NCBI GenBank assembly: GCA_037952775.1
Contig: JBANAY010000004.1
Span: forward strand, 5,766,001 to 5,830,000
Direction: 5' to 3'
Source: Clonostachys chloroleuca
Taxonomy: Eukaryota > Ascomycota > Sordariomycetes > Hypocreales > Bionectriaceae
Length of the DNA stretch: 64,000 nt
Shown: one piece after another, positions 1 through 10,940 of the stretch
How positions within the stretch are numbered: position 1 is the first letter of the stretch
How the letters are laid out: every line of letters starts with the position of its first letter
Position numbers and translations under genes: made by a program
Notes under the pieces: model-generated
Seen by the model: only the letters and a program-made list of their open reading frames with translations
Told to the model about the DNA's origin: nothing
Databases searched by the model: none

Positions 1-139
1 TATCGTCTGCTTGAAAGGTGGAACTTGATATGCCACGCCTATTGGATTCTTACTACTTAAGGGAACCACAACGGACAACCTCACCAGTCCCCAGGCACCT
101 TCCCTTGACCAACGCTCTGCAGATCGATTATCTCCCACT

Positions 140-784
140 ATGTCGTTTGTACGTTCTGTTATCCCCGAGTTTGAGGCGGCCAATCAGAAATATGTGGCGT
201 CTTTCACCAAGGGGAATCTACCCCTCCCTCCCGGCCGGTGAGCTCATGCAGCCTGTCCCACCCTTCGTCTTGCTCTTTACCTCTAATATGACAATGCAGA
301 AAAGTGGCAATAGTAGCATGCATGGATGCTCGGCTTGATCCGGCAAAAGTTCTTGGACTGGAAGAGGGTGACGCTCATGTGATCCGAAACGCAGGAGGTC
401 GGACGGTTGATGGACTCCGTTCGCTTGTCATCTCTCAGCAACTTTTGGGTACACGAGAAATCGTTATTATCCACCACGTATGTATCTCCTCATTTTCTTT
501 GGAATTGTCTCGAGAATCTAGCAAGGGTATGAACGCAGTGTTGACCGATATTGTAGACCGATTGCGGCATGCTCACTTTCACGGACACGGAGATCAAATC
601 TAAGATCCGCAATGAGTTGAGTGAAAATGCAGACCATATTGCATTTTTGCCGTTCCATGACTTGAGGCAAAGCGTTCTGGATGATATTGAGATCATCAAG
701 AAGAGCCCCCTTGTTTTGGATGTTCCCATCACAGGCTATATCTATGATGTCAAGACAGGCAAGCTGGAAAAAGTACAGGCATAA
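140..784 (+). CDS. Beta-class carbonic anhydrase, small form
   Basis: Three exons (140-237, 300-477, 557-784) join in frame to 167 aa. Exon 1 starts at the ATG opening [11 protein letters not shown]. The family hallmarks are all present: VACMDAR (Cys40 as zinc ligand, Asp42/Arg44 dyad), HVIRNAGGR, and the HHTDCGM zinc motif (His92, Cys95) rebuilt exactly across intron 2. The family interconverts CO2 and bicarbonate. There is no targeting peptide, so it is probably cytosolic; at about 167 aa it matches the short fungal beta-CAs rather than the larger NCE103 type. Introns are 62 and 79 nt with GTGAGC and GTATGT donors. It converges on the oxidoreductase at 818-2047 with only 33 bp between stops. 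Family assignment is firm; its physiological role is not shown by the sequence. Confidence 0.9.
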
Positions 785-817
785 GATATGGGCGGTCTTC
801 TACTCTATTAGAACATC

Positions 818-2047
818 CTACAACCATCCATGATAATGCAAATCTCCCTGGGCATCGGTTGTTTTGTCAACACGAATAACTAGCTTAGAGCCAGATATCA
901 GACCCCTTTTTAGCAATGAAAGACCTTTGTTGACGTCTTCTAGACCTCCATCCATTATCATGATGCGAGGAACCTGAAGCTTTCCATTCGTCAGATATGT
1001 GGTGAGTTCTTGAAGAATTTCCTGCCCGAATTCCGGATCATTGTGAAAGACTTTTACTTTTATCTCAGGCATGTTGACGAAAATGCCTTTGGACAATTCG
1101 ACTGGTTGCCCACTCTGGGCAGCAGTCTTTGCATGCTTCGGGATGCCAGCCAGCGCCACCAAGGTTTTCTTCCCATTCGACTTGCCTGTATTCATTGCCT
1201 GCAGACAGAGTCCGGCTGTTACAGGGCCGACAGCGTCGAAAGCATAGCTCAGTTGCCCCGATGTTGCCTGCTGGATTGCATCAAGTAGCTCTGTATCGCT
1301 CATCTCTCGATCTAGCACCACATTGGCACCTGCTTCCCGCACATAGTCAAGATTGTATTTACCGGCCACAGAAATGACTTTATAGCCGTAAAGTCTCGCC
1401 AATTGCACTGCGTAGTATCCTGTGCAGGTTGCTCCCCCCCATACTAGCACCCAATCTACTGATTCTTTCTGGGAGGCGTGGTGGTTCTGGGCACTTAGAC
1501 CTATATGCCGCTTCAAAGCGACGCCGGCAGTGATTGCACCAACCGGAATCGAAGCAGCTTCCTCAAAGGTCAAGCTTGGCGGTATGAGCGCAACAGATGC
1601 ATGGTGGGCGATGCAGTAATCTTGGAATGCGCCACAGCGGGCACTGGTATAATCTGTCAGGGTGAAGACGGCATCTCCAGATGACAGATTGGTAACAAAT
1701 TCGCCAACTTTATCAATGACACCTGCGACATCACGACCAGATACCCAAGGCAAAGAGCTGATACCGAAGTTGTAGTCCTTGGCTTGCCTGCATGAACCTT
1801 GGTCAGCTCGCTCCATCTAGCTATGACGGCTGCTGTCCACATCGGATGAGGGAGGGTGGGCTCATTACCAATCCACCGGGTTCAAACCAACGGCCACGGT
1901 TTTGATTCGCACCTCGTATGGTCCCGGTACAGGGATTGGATGTCCATGCTCAAGCACAAAGTCGCTGGCAAACTGCCGCAGGAGCAGCGCTTTCCCGATT
2001 CTGGGAGTGGCAGGCCTGCGGTGGTACCTTGGACTTGAGCTATACAT
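818..2047 (-). CDS. Zinc-type alcohol dehydrogenase-like / enoyl-reductase-like MDR protein
   Basis: Two exons on the minus strand (2047-1869 and 1787-818) give about 382 aa after an 81-nt intron with donor GTAATG and acceptor TGCAG. The junction restores the family block GLNPVDWQAKDYNFG, followed by LPWVSGRDVAGVI (GroES-like fold) and the Rossmann loop VWGGATCTGYYAVQLA. This is the medium-chain dehydrogenase/reductase family that includes fungal trans-acting enoyl reductases and ToxD-like proteins. The structural-zinc cysteine cluster of classical ADHs is not evident, so a zinc-independent quinone/enoyl reductase type is likelier. The start is the first ATG in frame; the first 15 residues fit the family poorly, so the true start or a short extra exon is uncertain. 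Same strand as the monooxygenase-like gene 205 bp upstream. Confidence 0.85.
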
Positions 2048-2251
2048 GGATATCGGGTATTCAAGTTGGCGAGTCACGACTGAGGTAGCAACGAGCAGGA
2101 AATTACTCGCGGATAGTTTTAAATTTCAATCTATGGTTCGGGTTTATTATACCATGGCGTGTGGAGAAGTGAGGACCAAGCTTCAGATGGCACCATCGAG
2201 ACCCTGGACAACGTTGAACCCGTGCTATATCCAGTCCCTTAGACCCCTAGT

Positions 2252-3922
2252 CTAGGTATACCAGCTTGGTTCTGGAATTTCCCGCAGCAGGGCCCAGCTA
2301 CCGACCTCTCGGAACTTGTAGGCAATGGGGTCATGGAGGGAGTGGACTGTCGATTCGTCATTTTAGCGTCTATGCACCAAGAGTGAAGGAAGAATGGTGG
2401 GGAGAAGTTGGCCTATCTCACCTCTGGTATTCCTGAAATACCGATCAAAGCCATACTTGCCTAGGCTGGAACGAGCGCCGGCCAACTCGAATATCTTAGT
2501 GCTCACGTGGAGAGTGGTCTCGATAGCCGTTGCTTTGGAAGCGGCAACCTCTACAACGTGCGAGTTAGAAAAAGAAACTTAGCCTTCCAATAGTTCTGCC
2601 GTCATTCATCCACTTGGCGGCGGGTTGCTACTTACGAACGGCGATTTCACCACGCGTTTGTGGAGTTAGCTCCGCTCGCGGGGCGTGGATGGCTGCTGAT
2701 ACTCGCTCTGCGGTGCGGTCAATCAAGGCCTCAGCCGCCCATAGCTTCGCTTGGAGGTGGCCGTAGCCTTCCCTGATGTACCATTCATCCGTGGCTTTGG
2801 ACTTGTCGTCACCGCCGTAGGGCCAGGCCCGAGTCTTAGTGCGAGTGTACTCGGCGGCTGCTTCCAGGGCCCCAATGCCCACGCCTAGATGGACGGCCGC
2901 AAATTGGAGCTGGACGGGAGGGAGAATGAAGTCGTGGTAGGTGTCGCGAGGCGTTAGCTTCTTGTTCTCCCACCCTGCGATGTGTTCCCAAGAAACATGA
3001 ACGTCACGGATCAAGCAGCCACCAGATTCCTATTTCGTCAAAACATTAGATCACAATCTAGGCACAGAGGAGGGGGCGTTTGCATGGAAATGGGAAGTTT
3101 TAGGGTCTCACCGTCAGCCGCTGTCCGATAACGTCCCAGTCTCCTTTGAAGGAGATGCCGGGGTGCTTCGTGGAGATAAATGCAAACACGTGAGTCTTCT
3201 CGGCATCTTCCAGCACCCCCTCCAATACAGTCACGTCACTAATCACACCGCCTAGACAAATGAAAATGTTAGCTTCGGATGGTGAAAGAATTGGCTGATT
3301 CATCTGCAGTCGATGGAAGCAGAGCGGGGATTTGGCAAGTTGGTTCGTTCCCATACCTGTGGAGAAGAACTTATCACCGTTGAAAACGAGCTCATCACCC
3401 TCGTCCCTGGCGATCATATCGGCGTTTCGAGGGTTGACTGCTCCACCAAGGTAGTAATTTCCTTCGGTAAACTCCCGTAGCCACCGCCGTGCCTGCTTTG
3501 GTGTCCCGAGAATCTGGGAGCTCCAGAACCTAGAATGGGGACCCACGAGTTAGTCGTTTTGTCTGGGGCCTTTCGCGATTCAACGAGTGATAATACCATG
3601 AGTAGTGGTTCCCAAGCAGATGGCCCACACTTCCATCAGCCTTGGCAATTTCGGTAGTGACCTTGTAGGAGGTTTGCCATGTCGCTCCGCCACCACCAAA
3701 TTCTCTTGGGCCCAAGAGGTTGACTAAGCCAGCGTCTTTGAGCAATTGAACTTCAGCAAACGGGGGCTTGCCCTCATTATCCCTCTGGACGGCATCTATC
3801 TTTAGAATTTCAGACGCTTCTGAGGCTCGCTTGACCCATTCTGTGGGAGTGTTCGGCTTGGGCTCCGACTTCCAACGACGGCTAGCTGCAGCACGCGCCT
3901 GCTCGGCCTGGAAGCTCTCCAT
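2252..3922 (-). CDS. Acyl-CoA dehydrogenase-fold flavin monooxygenase (DszC/SoxC-like)
   Basis: Six exons (3922-3597, 3529-3357, 3251-3112, 3029-2636, 2550-2422, 2346-2252) close in frame to 418 aa. Signature pieces are LLGPREFGGGGATW and EIAKADGSVGHLLGNHYSW in the N-terminal helical domain, WSSQILGTPKQARRW, GDKFFSTG and GQRLTESGGCLIRDV in the beta domain, and a C-terminal helical domain with YFRNTRVHSLHDPIAYK. This layout matches the fungal and bacterial acyl-CoA-dehydrogenase-related monooxygenases (DszC/SoxC/SfnB type), which use reduced flavin supplied by a partner to oxygenate sulfur or nitrogen compounds, more than true acyl-CoA dehydrogenases. The substrate cannot be read from sequence. 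It shares a 524-bp divergent promoter with the symporter gene and lies upstream of the reductase on the same strand. Confidence 0.85.
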
Positions 3923-4446
3923 GACTCTGATTCGTCCGTGAGAGTATAAGATAAGGGACTGAAAACAGTATTGGTTCAATGGGATGGTGGGAGAGTGATG
4001 GTGCAATACCACCTCTCCAGAATGGGTCTTTATAGACTTTTACGCACCGTAAATTATTTCCGCCTCTTTCACGGAGATCCCAAGCCTTTCTCGTTCAGTG
4101 GGCCTCACTAACAGCAGTGATCCAGTTTCAATTTCAGTCTGTCAAAATGGAATAGGATTGGGACCAGGCCTTACCATCCGCATGCTATTGCTGTCGTCAT
4201 TGTCCCCCCGTTGTCACGTCTTCGTGACTATTGAGGCTCCCCATTCTTGCGACCCGCTGAGCATGGATATGGGTTTGACCACATGGTCCCTGGTTCTGCT
4301 CCTGCAGCTGACGTACAGCGCATGTAGAAACGTCTTAAAGGACCAAATATCTTTTCGGTAGCTTCATGCAGTATGGTAAGTCTGCGAAAACTGCGCATCT
4401 CAAAGGGCCACATTCAACTTTGCCACTCTTCCGCAGCGTTACCACC
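3923..4446. other. Divergent intergenic region between monooxygenase and symporter
   Basis: A 524-bp gap between two divergently transcribed start codons. It must carry both promoters. I see no clear TATA box, repeat or small ORF of coding character. The shared promoter suggests possible coregulation of the flavin enzyme and the transporter. Confidence 0.5.
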
Positions 4447-6865
4447 ATGGCGGAAAACTCGATCTTCCCCATTTTTGACTCTGGGGTGGGCTACGGAATC
4501 ATCGTCGGTCTAGGTAAGCAAGCAGTTATCTGTACATTGGCACATCTGATTCTAACGATGCTGGCTCTCTAGGCGGGCTTTTCGCCATTGTCATGACACT
4601 GACGACATATGCTCTACGTCGTTATTTCTCCGAGGTCCAAGACTCTGAGATGTATTTGACGGCAAAACGATCGATTAAAGCTGGTCTTATTGCATCTTCG
4701 GTGGTATCCTCCTGGACCCTGAGTGCTACTCTCCTTACTTCTACAGTCTTTGGATACTCATATGGTATCGCTGCCACTTTTTGGTAAGGAGTACCTAGGT
4801 AATAAGCGATTGTTGATATCAAGCTCATCTTAACAAAACAGGTTCGGCGCTGGTTGCTCAGTCCCGATTCTAACTTTTGCCGTCCTCGCCATTGAGCTCA
4901 AAAGAAAAGCACCCAACGCACACACATTCCTTGAGCTCGTTAAACATCGATATGGAGCCCCCGGGCATATCGTTCTGGCCATCTACTCCCTTATTTACCA
5001 AATTTTTATCGCCGTCAATCTTCTAGTTGGAGGAGCCGATGTTTTCAACTTGGTGACCGGCATCAACAAAGTTGCAGTGTGCTTTCTCTTTCCTCTCGGA
5101 GTGTGTATCTACACTCTCTTTGGTGGTATCAAGGCGACTTTTCTTACTGAATGGGGTAAGGATCAAGATTGAACCTCTCACTTCGAATTTCAAACTAAGA
5201 ATATCGTGATAGTCCACACGGTCATTATCTTCGTCATCATGCTGTCCAGCATGTTCGTCATGTATTCAACCTCGGAACACGTTGGATCCCCCGGAAGGAT
5301 GTGGGAGCTGCTCAAAGCTGCGGCAGAAGTTCGCCCCGTTGACGGTAATGCTGGAGGCGAGTTTTTAACCATGAGTGTACAAGGAGGTCTCATTGGTTTG
5401 ATTTTTCTTGGTGGTGGGTTTTCGGCCACTGTTGATTCACAGTGAGTATCCTATTGCATGCTCCAGGATGTCGATCTGAAATTTCGGGAACTCACATGAA
5501 TTACTAGGCTTTTCCAAAAAGCGATTGCTGCTGACCCTAAGTCTACCGTTGCTGGCTATCTTCTGGGCTCGCTTTGCTGGGTAAGTAGTTTCTGAATTCT
5601 CTTTCCACCAAAGGTGTACTCATTATCAACAGTTCACCATTCCTTTCTGCATCTCAACCACGTTCGGCCTTGGAGGCGCTGCTCTCGAACATACACCAGC
5701 ATGGTAAGATCGAAGCTCCCAATCTTGATGAATTTTCTTTCTAAGTTCTTCTAGGCCGACATACCCAACTCCCTTATCTGTAGCCGAGATCAACTCGGCT
5801 CTTGTTATGCCTTACGTTGCATATACTATCATGGGCAAAGGTGGGGTTGTGGCAGTCTTGTTGATGCTGTTCCAGGCTATCACCAGTGCAATGAGCTCCG
5901 AAACTGTTGCGGTGACTAGCCTGGTAACATATGACTTTTATCGCTCCTACGTCAACCCAACTGCGACGGGAGAGAGGTTGGTGTTTGTCTCTCACATCGC
6001 TGTTGCTGGTTTCGGGCTGTTGACTGCGGGCATTGCCGTCGGTCTCTGCTACGCTGGGTTCTCAGTAACATTCATTGTCACCGCAATCGGTATCATTATT
6101 GACGGTCAGTATGATAAGATCTTTCTTAATGGTCATAAAACTAACAGTAGCTAGGTGCCGTGATCCCAAGTGCCTGCACTCTTTTCTGGAAGAAACAAAG
6201 CAAGTATGCCATTGTTTTGGTCCCCATCATCAGTTCAATTGCCAGCATTGGCACATGGATCGGCGTTGCGTACAAACAACACGGAGTGGTGTCAATTGCT
6301 ACTCTCTCGGATTTCATACCTACGGTGGCAGGAAACATGCTAGCGCTCACGGCACCCATTGTTCTAACGCCGCTCATCACATTCATCAAGCCCGAGAACT
6401 ATGATTTCGAGAAATTCAAAGAACTAGAACAGGTGGACGACAGCAGCTTTGACAAGAAGGCGCTGCAGTCGTCGGACGCGAAGATCAAGACGGCCAGGGA
6501 GAGAACGGACGAGGAGCTGCAAAATCTTCAGCGTATCGAGAAGCCATTGCTCAAGGCACGGAACCTCGCACTTGGCGCGGCCTTATTCATTGCGGTGTCA
6601 ATAACCATGTACGTGGCCCGCCCATATATTCGTGTTGGATGAAACTAACCTTTGTAGTCTGTGGCCTATACCGATGTATGGATCTTCATATATCTTCAGC
6701 AAATCATTCTTCACTGGTTGGATTGTTGTCACGTTCATCTGGGGTTTCTTCGGCGCCATCGTTATTACAATCCTCCCCATCTTTGAGAGTCGGCAAGACA
6801 TTGCTCTGTTCTTCAAGGCAATCTTCAAAGGAAAGAAAGCTGTTTATCCTGAAACATCAGGATAG
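4447..6865 (+). CDS. Sodium:solute symporter family transporter, urea (DUR3)-like
   Basis: Nine exons (4447-4513, 4573-4783, 4842-5155, 5213-5441, 5508-5580, 5633-5703, 5755-6104, 6155-6608, 6658-6865) close to 658 aa. All eight introns are short with GT..AG ends. The product is polytopic, with hydrophobic segments throughout, and carries the SSS landmarks of the DUR3 branch: GGLFAIVMTLTTYALRRY, FGAGCSVPILTF, LLVGGADVFNLVTG, FGGIKATFLTEWVHTVIIF, GGGFSATVDSQLFQKAIAA and CWFTIPFCISTTFGLG. DUR3-type proteins take up urea or polyamines at the plasma membrane in symport with cations. A charged cytosolic loop around KELEQVDDSSFDKKAL precedes the last two membrane segments. Urea as substrate is inferred from family only. 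ATG at 4447 sits in a good Kozak-like context (ACCACCATGG). Confidence 0.93.
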
Positions 6866-7424
6866 ATACAACTCAGACTTGAAATCAGATTGTAATTGGC
6901 TTAAGATATTGATGGAGAACTTGAAACTAGCACTGCTGATTTTGGTAGCTTATATGCAAGATATAATTTGAGCAGAGATTTGTTATATGTTGATAAACTC
7001 ATCTCCTCTTCTTATAAGAAGATCTAGTGGCTGCGTTGTACACTTAGTTGTAGATGATTATTTCAATGTTCTTGGTGAATGCTTTCCCAAAATTGACGAG
7101 GCGAAACAGCCCAGGGGAAGCCTTCGCTAGCCCTTCCCACATATATTGAAAGGTTGTGTTGATGCAACAGTCGAAGTTTACACTATTTTATGGGATGTTC
7201 TTTACATGCCGTTTTGGATCGTATCTTTTTTAACCATCAAACTTCTCATAGTAGGCTTTCTCCGTCCTCAGTGAAATTGCCAACTGGGCACTCGGTTCAT
7301 CAACAAAGTTCCCACATTATAAGATAGCTGAGTTGTAACGATCAATATTCAGTCGACAATTAATTAAAATTAGGAGTCTCATCCTCACACAGCTCCTCAT
7401 AGCTCCTGGCACGACCATTGCTGC
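6866..7424. other. Convergent intergenic region
   Basis: A 559-bp AT-rich stretch between the 3' ends of the symporter and the NLR gene. It probably holds the two 3' UTRs and polyadenylation signals. No gene or repeat recognised. Confidence 0.5.
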
Positions 7425-10400
7425 TCAAGGAACTTGATTGGTGAAAATTACGATAAAAGGTTTACGTTGCCGGTATGCTCTCTGGAGGGCACTCTCCGAA
7501 GCCAAGCGTGATTCATCATTTTCCTCCAAGGTCTCCTTCCTAATGCGAACCAAGCGTTTCAATATTTCAATAGACTCTTCGACGCGCCCATCTTCCAGAT
7601 ATGCAAGTGCAAGCTCATGCTCCGACACGAGGGCGAGATGGTTCTCCTCACCCAATTCGGCTTTTCGGAACTTAACAGCATGTTCCAAAACCTCAATAGC
7701 CTCTTTAAAGCGCTTGGCTTTCCGACAAGCCAGACCAAGTTCATGTTCTGAGGCAAGTCGTGCACGGTCGTCTTCCTTCTGATGCTCTTTTTGAACATTG
7801 ATCACATGCTCGAGGATTTCAATTGCTTCGTGAATTCGACCGTCTCGGAGATATGCCCTACCAAGTTCATGCTCCGAGGAAAGTCGATCTCGATCCTCTT
7901 GTCTTGATGTTCGCCGCTTCTCCTGCACAATCGGTTCAAGGATCTCGATTGCCTCTTTAGCACGCCCAGCCTCAATGTAACCACTGGCAAGTTGATGCCC
8001 GATTTGATAGTAACCAAATTCAAAACCTGATGGATCCTCTCCAATATTCTTGTGCATGGCCTCAAACATCTCTATGGCCTCATCTACTCGCTTGTTCTCG
8101 AGGTAAGCACTTGCAAGCAAATGCTCTGAATCGCAGATAAATTCCTTGTCATCTTTGAATGTTTCTTTGTTTGTACTGACGATTGGCTCGATGATCTCAA
8201 TTGCCTCGTCCACGTGATCTTCTTGAAGTAGTGCATATGCAAGCATGAAATCCAAATGTCGCCCCAGGATATTATCTCGGGCAAGGTTTGTCCTTGCCCA
8301 GTTTGCAGTGCTGTGCAGACAGTCTATTCCCTCCTTGAACCGCCTCTCCGTGAGCAAACATATGCCAACATAGTCAGCTAAGTTGCATAAATCTTCGTTG
8401 CAGAGGGTTCCGCTTTGACTTATTAGTCTCAATCCATGGGGTAATATTTGTCTCCATTTTGAATGGGCCGACGATTGATCAGCAGCTGACTGCTTTGCCA
8501 TGTTCTCGAAGATCCCTCGAACTGCATTCGTCAGGATCTCCTGCATCATACCTTGGCCTTCTAACCAACTAATTGTCGCCAGATGAACCAGCCTGTGCAT
8601 GTCAAACGTATTTGGATCTTGCCTTTGGGATAAAAACGAGTAACCGCAGAGGGTTCCTATCGCGTTCTCCATCTCTTCCTCTGAGCTTCCAAACGGCAGA
8701 ACTATCTTCGGAATAGCTCGTGGCTCAATGCACGCCATGAACGAAAGCAGTTTGAAAGAAAATGGGTCCTCTTTCGCAATCTGGCTGAATGATACCAGCC
8801 AGGTTGACATTATATCGTTTGATGACCCAGAATATCTCCGTTGGTCATGAAACCCTCGACTTAGAACTTGGACTTTCTCAATCTCGGCCCCACGTAAGAG
8901 ATCTAGGTATCTTCTCGGGGACACATTTGAGTTTCGATTGAGATAGGCAGCAGCTTGTGTAATGCCCAGAGGTAGATAGCTGAGTTCCTTCAAAAGCTGA
9001 TCAGCGTGTTCGTCAAGACCTTCCTCTCTCGTGATCAAACTTTTATCCAGAAGAGCTCTTGCTTCGTGCGAGGACATCTCGGTTATACTAATGACATCTG
9101 TTTCTGCAAATAGGATGGCTATCTCTCTGACTCTGCTGGTGAGCAAGAAAAGGCCGTGGTCGCTCTGGGGCAGAAAGTTGATCAATCCCGGTTTCTCAAG
9201 TGCCCCAAATATCATAGCCTTGTCATCAGCATTGTCTATAATGAGCAGCCACTTGCCCGCTGTCTCTGACGAGAGGTATCGCTGGACGATTTTCTTGTAG
9301 TCCTCGTCGCTTTCGCGCGGTACAGACAGCAGCTTGCCAATTTCCATATACGCTTGCTCAAAGCTCGCTTCACTGAGTACCGGAATCCAGAAAACGGAGT
9401 ATTTTGGCTGGTTGACCTTCATCCAGTGGGCAAACTGGAGGGCTACCTGTGTTTTACCAACGCCCCCTAGACCATCTAACGCAATCCTTTGGCATGGTGG
9501 CTCAAAGAAGAGTTTCCCCTGGATAGCTTGCAAAACGCTCTCCCGACCAGTGAACTTTCTGTTCGCAGTAAATGGGAGATAGTAGATGGAATTCAAAGTT
9601 GGCTTAGGACCAGTCTCCAGGACCATTGGTTGTACATTGACGTTACTGTCCGTATAATCGGTAAAATGTTCTAGCGTATGGTTGCTTAGCTCTTTTGCAC
9701 AATAATCCTCAATATCTGCTCACTTACTACCACTAGCCGTAGAATTGTTCAGTTCAATGTATGAGGCTCCTTCCCCGTTCAGGCAATCGATCTCTTCACT
9801 AGCGAATTTTTTCAAGACTCCGAGAATAGCACGGTAGCGGGGATCCTCCTTATTGCTGCATTTTGCAATCTGTCTATGGTCGGCATCCACACTCTGGACG
9901 GTCTCCAGTCCACGGTGAAGGTCCATCTTGGACGAGAAGTCATCGACAATCTATAATCACAGTGAGTGAGCTGATCGGGCTGGCTTCAGAAGCTTACCCT
10001 GCTCACCTTGTGACTGATTCCCAGCGTTTCCGGCGCACGACCCTCCTGGAATGAGTAGATCTTGAATCCACATTTGTGAACATGTACTTTGAACTCCTCG
10101 TGAATGTTCTCAAGGACCTCACTATCTATTTGAAGGCCTCTGAGAATCCTGGAGTTTGGTTGTTGTAATGTGACTCGAGACAGGTTGGATAATGTTTTCC
10201 CCCAGTCTGCAACTCTGCTACCTCGGTGAGGAGTTCCGAGAAAAACAATGAGCCTCGTTCGCGATCGGCATTCATCTGACAAATGGATTATCTGGAGAAT
10301 GTCAATTCAAATAACGAATCTCTGCAATTATTGCCCACCTACACTTTTAACCAGAATGCCGCCTAGGCTATGAGCTACGAAAACGACGGGGTCCTGCATC

Positions 10401-10940
10401 TCGTTAATACAAAACATACTTAAGCTCTGAAACAGTGGTTCCCCGAATGACGGACTCTGTTGTTGATATCCCGCTCAAACTGGGCAGACAAATCCCTCCC
10501 GTGCTGCGAGATACTATTCCGGTTTCCCGCTTGGAACATTCCCTGGATAACGTCTGCGTTATACCCATAGGTCCATATCCGCGCATCCGGAAGATCTCGA
10601 CTGAGAAACTCTTCCGGCCAGAATGGCTTGGGTTGATTGCCAGCCTCTGAAGGACTGGTACTGGTAGTCTTTCCACTCTTGAGGAGAGATCTAATGGACG
10701 CCCTTTTTTTATTCAAGCCAACGTCTGTCCTTTGATGGGCTGTATCCCCTCCAGTCGTCTCGCGTCCCCATGTATGTTTGGGGTGGCCTTTAAGGCCATG
10801 AACGAAGATGACACTGTCAGACCACTCGTTAGCGCCCGTTACGGAGCGACAAGAATCTGGCGGACTCACTTGTAGCGGAACGGCCCGTCGCGTCCCTTGA
10901 CTCCAAGCTCGGTGAATCCGAGCCGACTTACTATGCTCAT
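7425..10940 (-). CDS. Fungal NLR: SesB-like alpha/beta hydrolase, NB-ARC, TPR repeats
   Basis: Best model is six exons (10940-10870, 10813-10456, 10393-10343, 10291-10007, 9950-9800, 9715-7425), 1068 aa. The N-terminal effector domain is a SesB-type lipase/esterase: VIFVHGLKGHPKHTW, then VFVAHSLGGILVK with nucleophile Ser152, and LIVFLGTPHRGS. The NB-ARC ATPase has P-loop GLGGVGKT (about 387-394), Walker B LLIIDNADD (about 462-470) and LPLGITQAAAYL. The C-terminus has at least four 42-residue TPR units (EAIEILEPIV, EAIEVLEHAV and relatives), the sensor type of fungal NLRs acting in heterokaryon incompatibility and non-self response. One problem: exon 5 read straight through meets an in-frame TGA at 9722-9720. 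An 84-nt intron (9799-9716, donor GTGAAG, acceptor GCAG) removes it without changing frame; otherwise the gene is a pseudogene. Exon 2 has a weak donor (GTCCGT). Confidence 0.85.

Noticed and set aside
9600..9640. Frameshift between hydrolase and NB-ARC parts of the first NLR
   Set aside because: Recounting the bases showed the linker frame runs directly into MVLETGPKP; only the TGA at 9722-9720 needs explaining.
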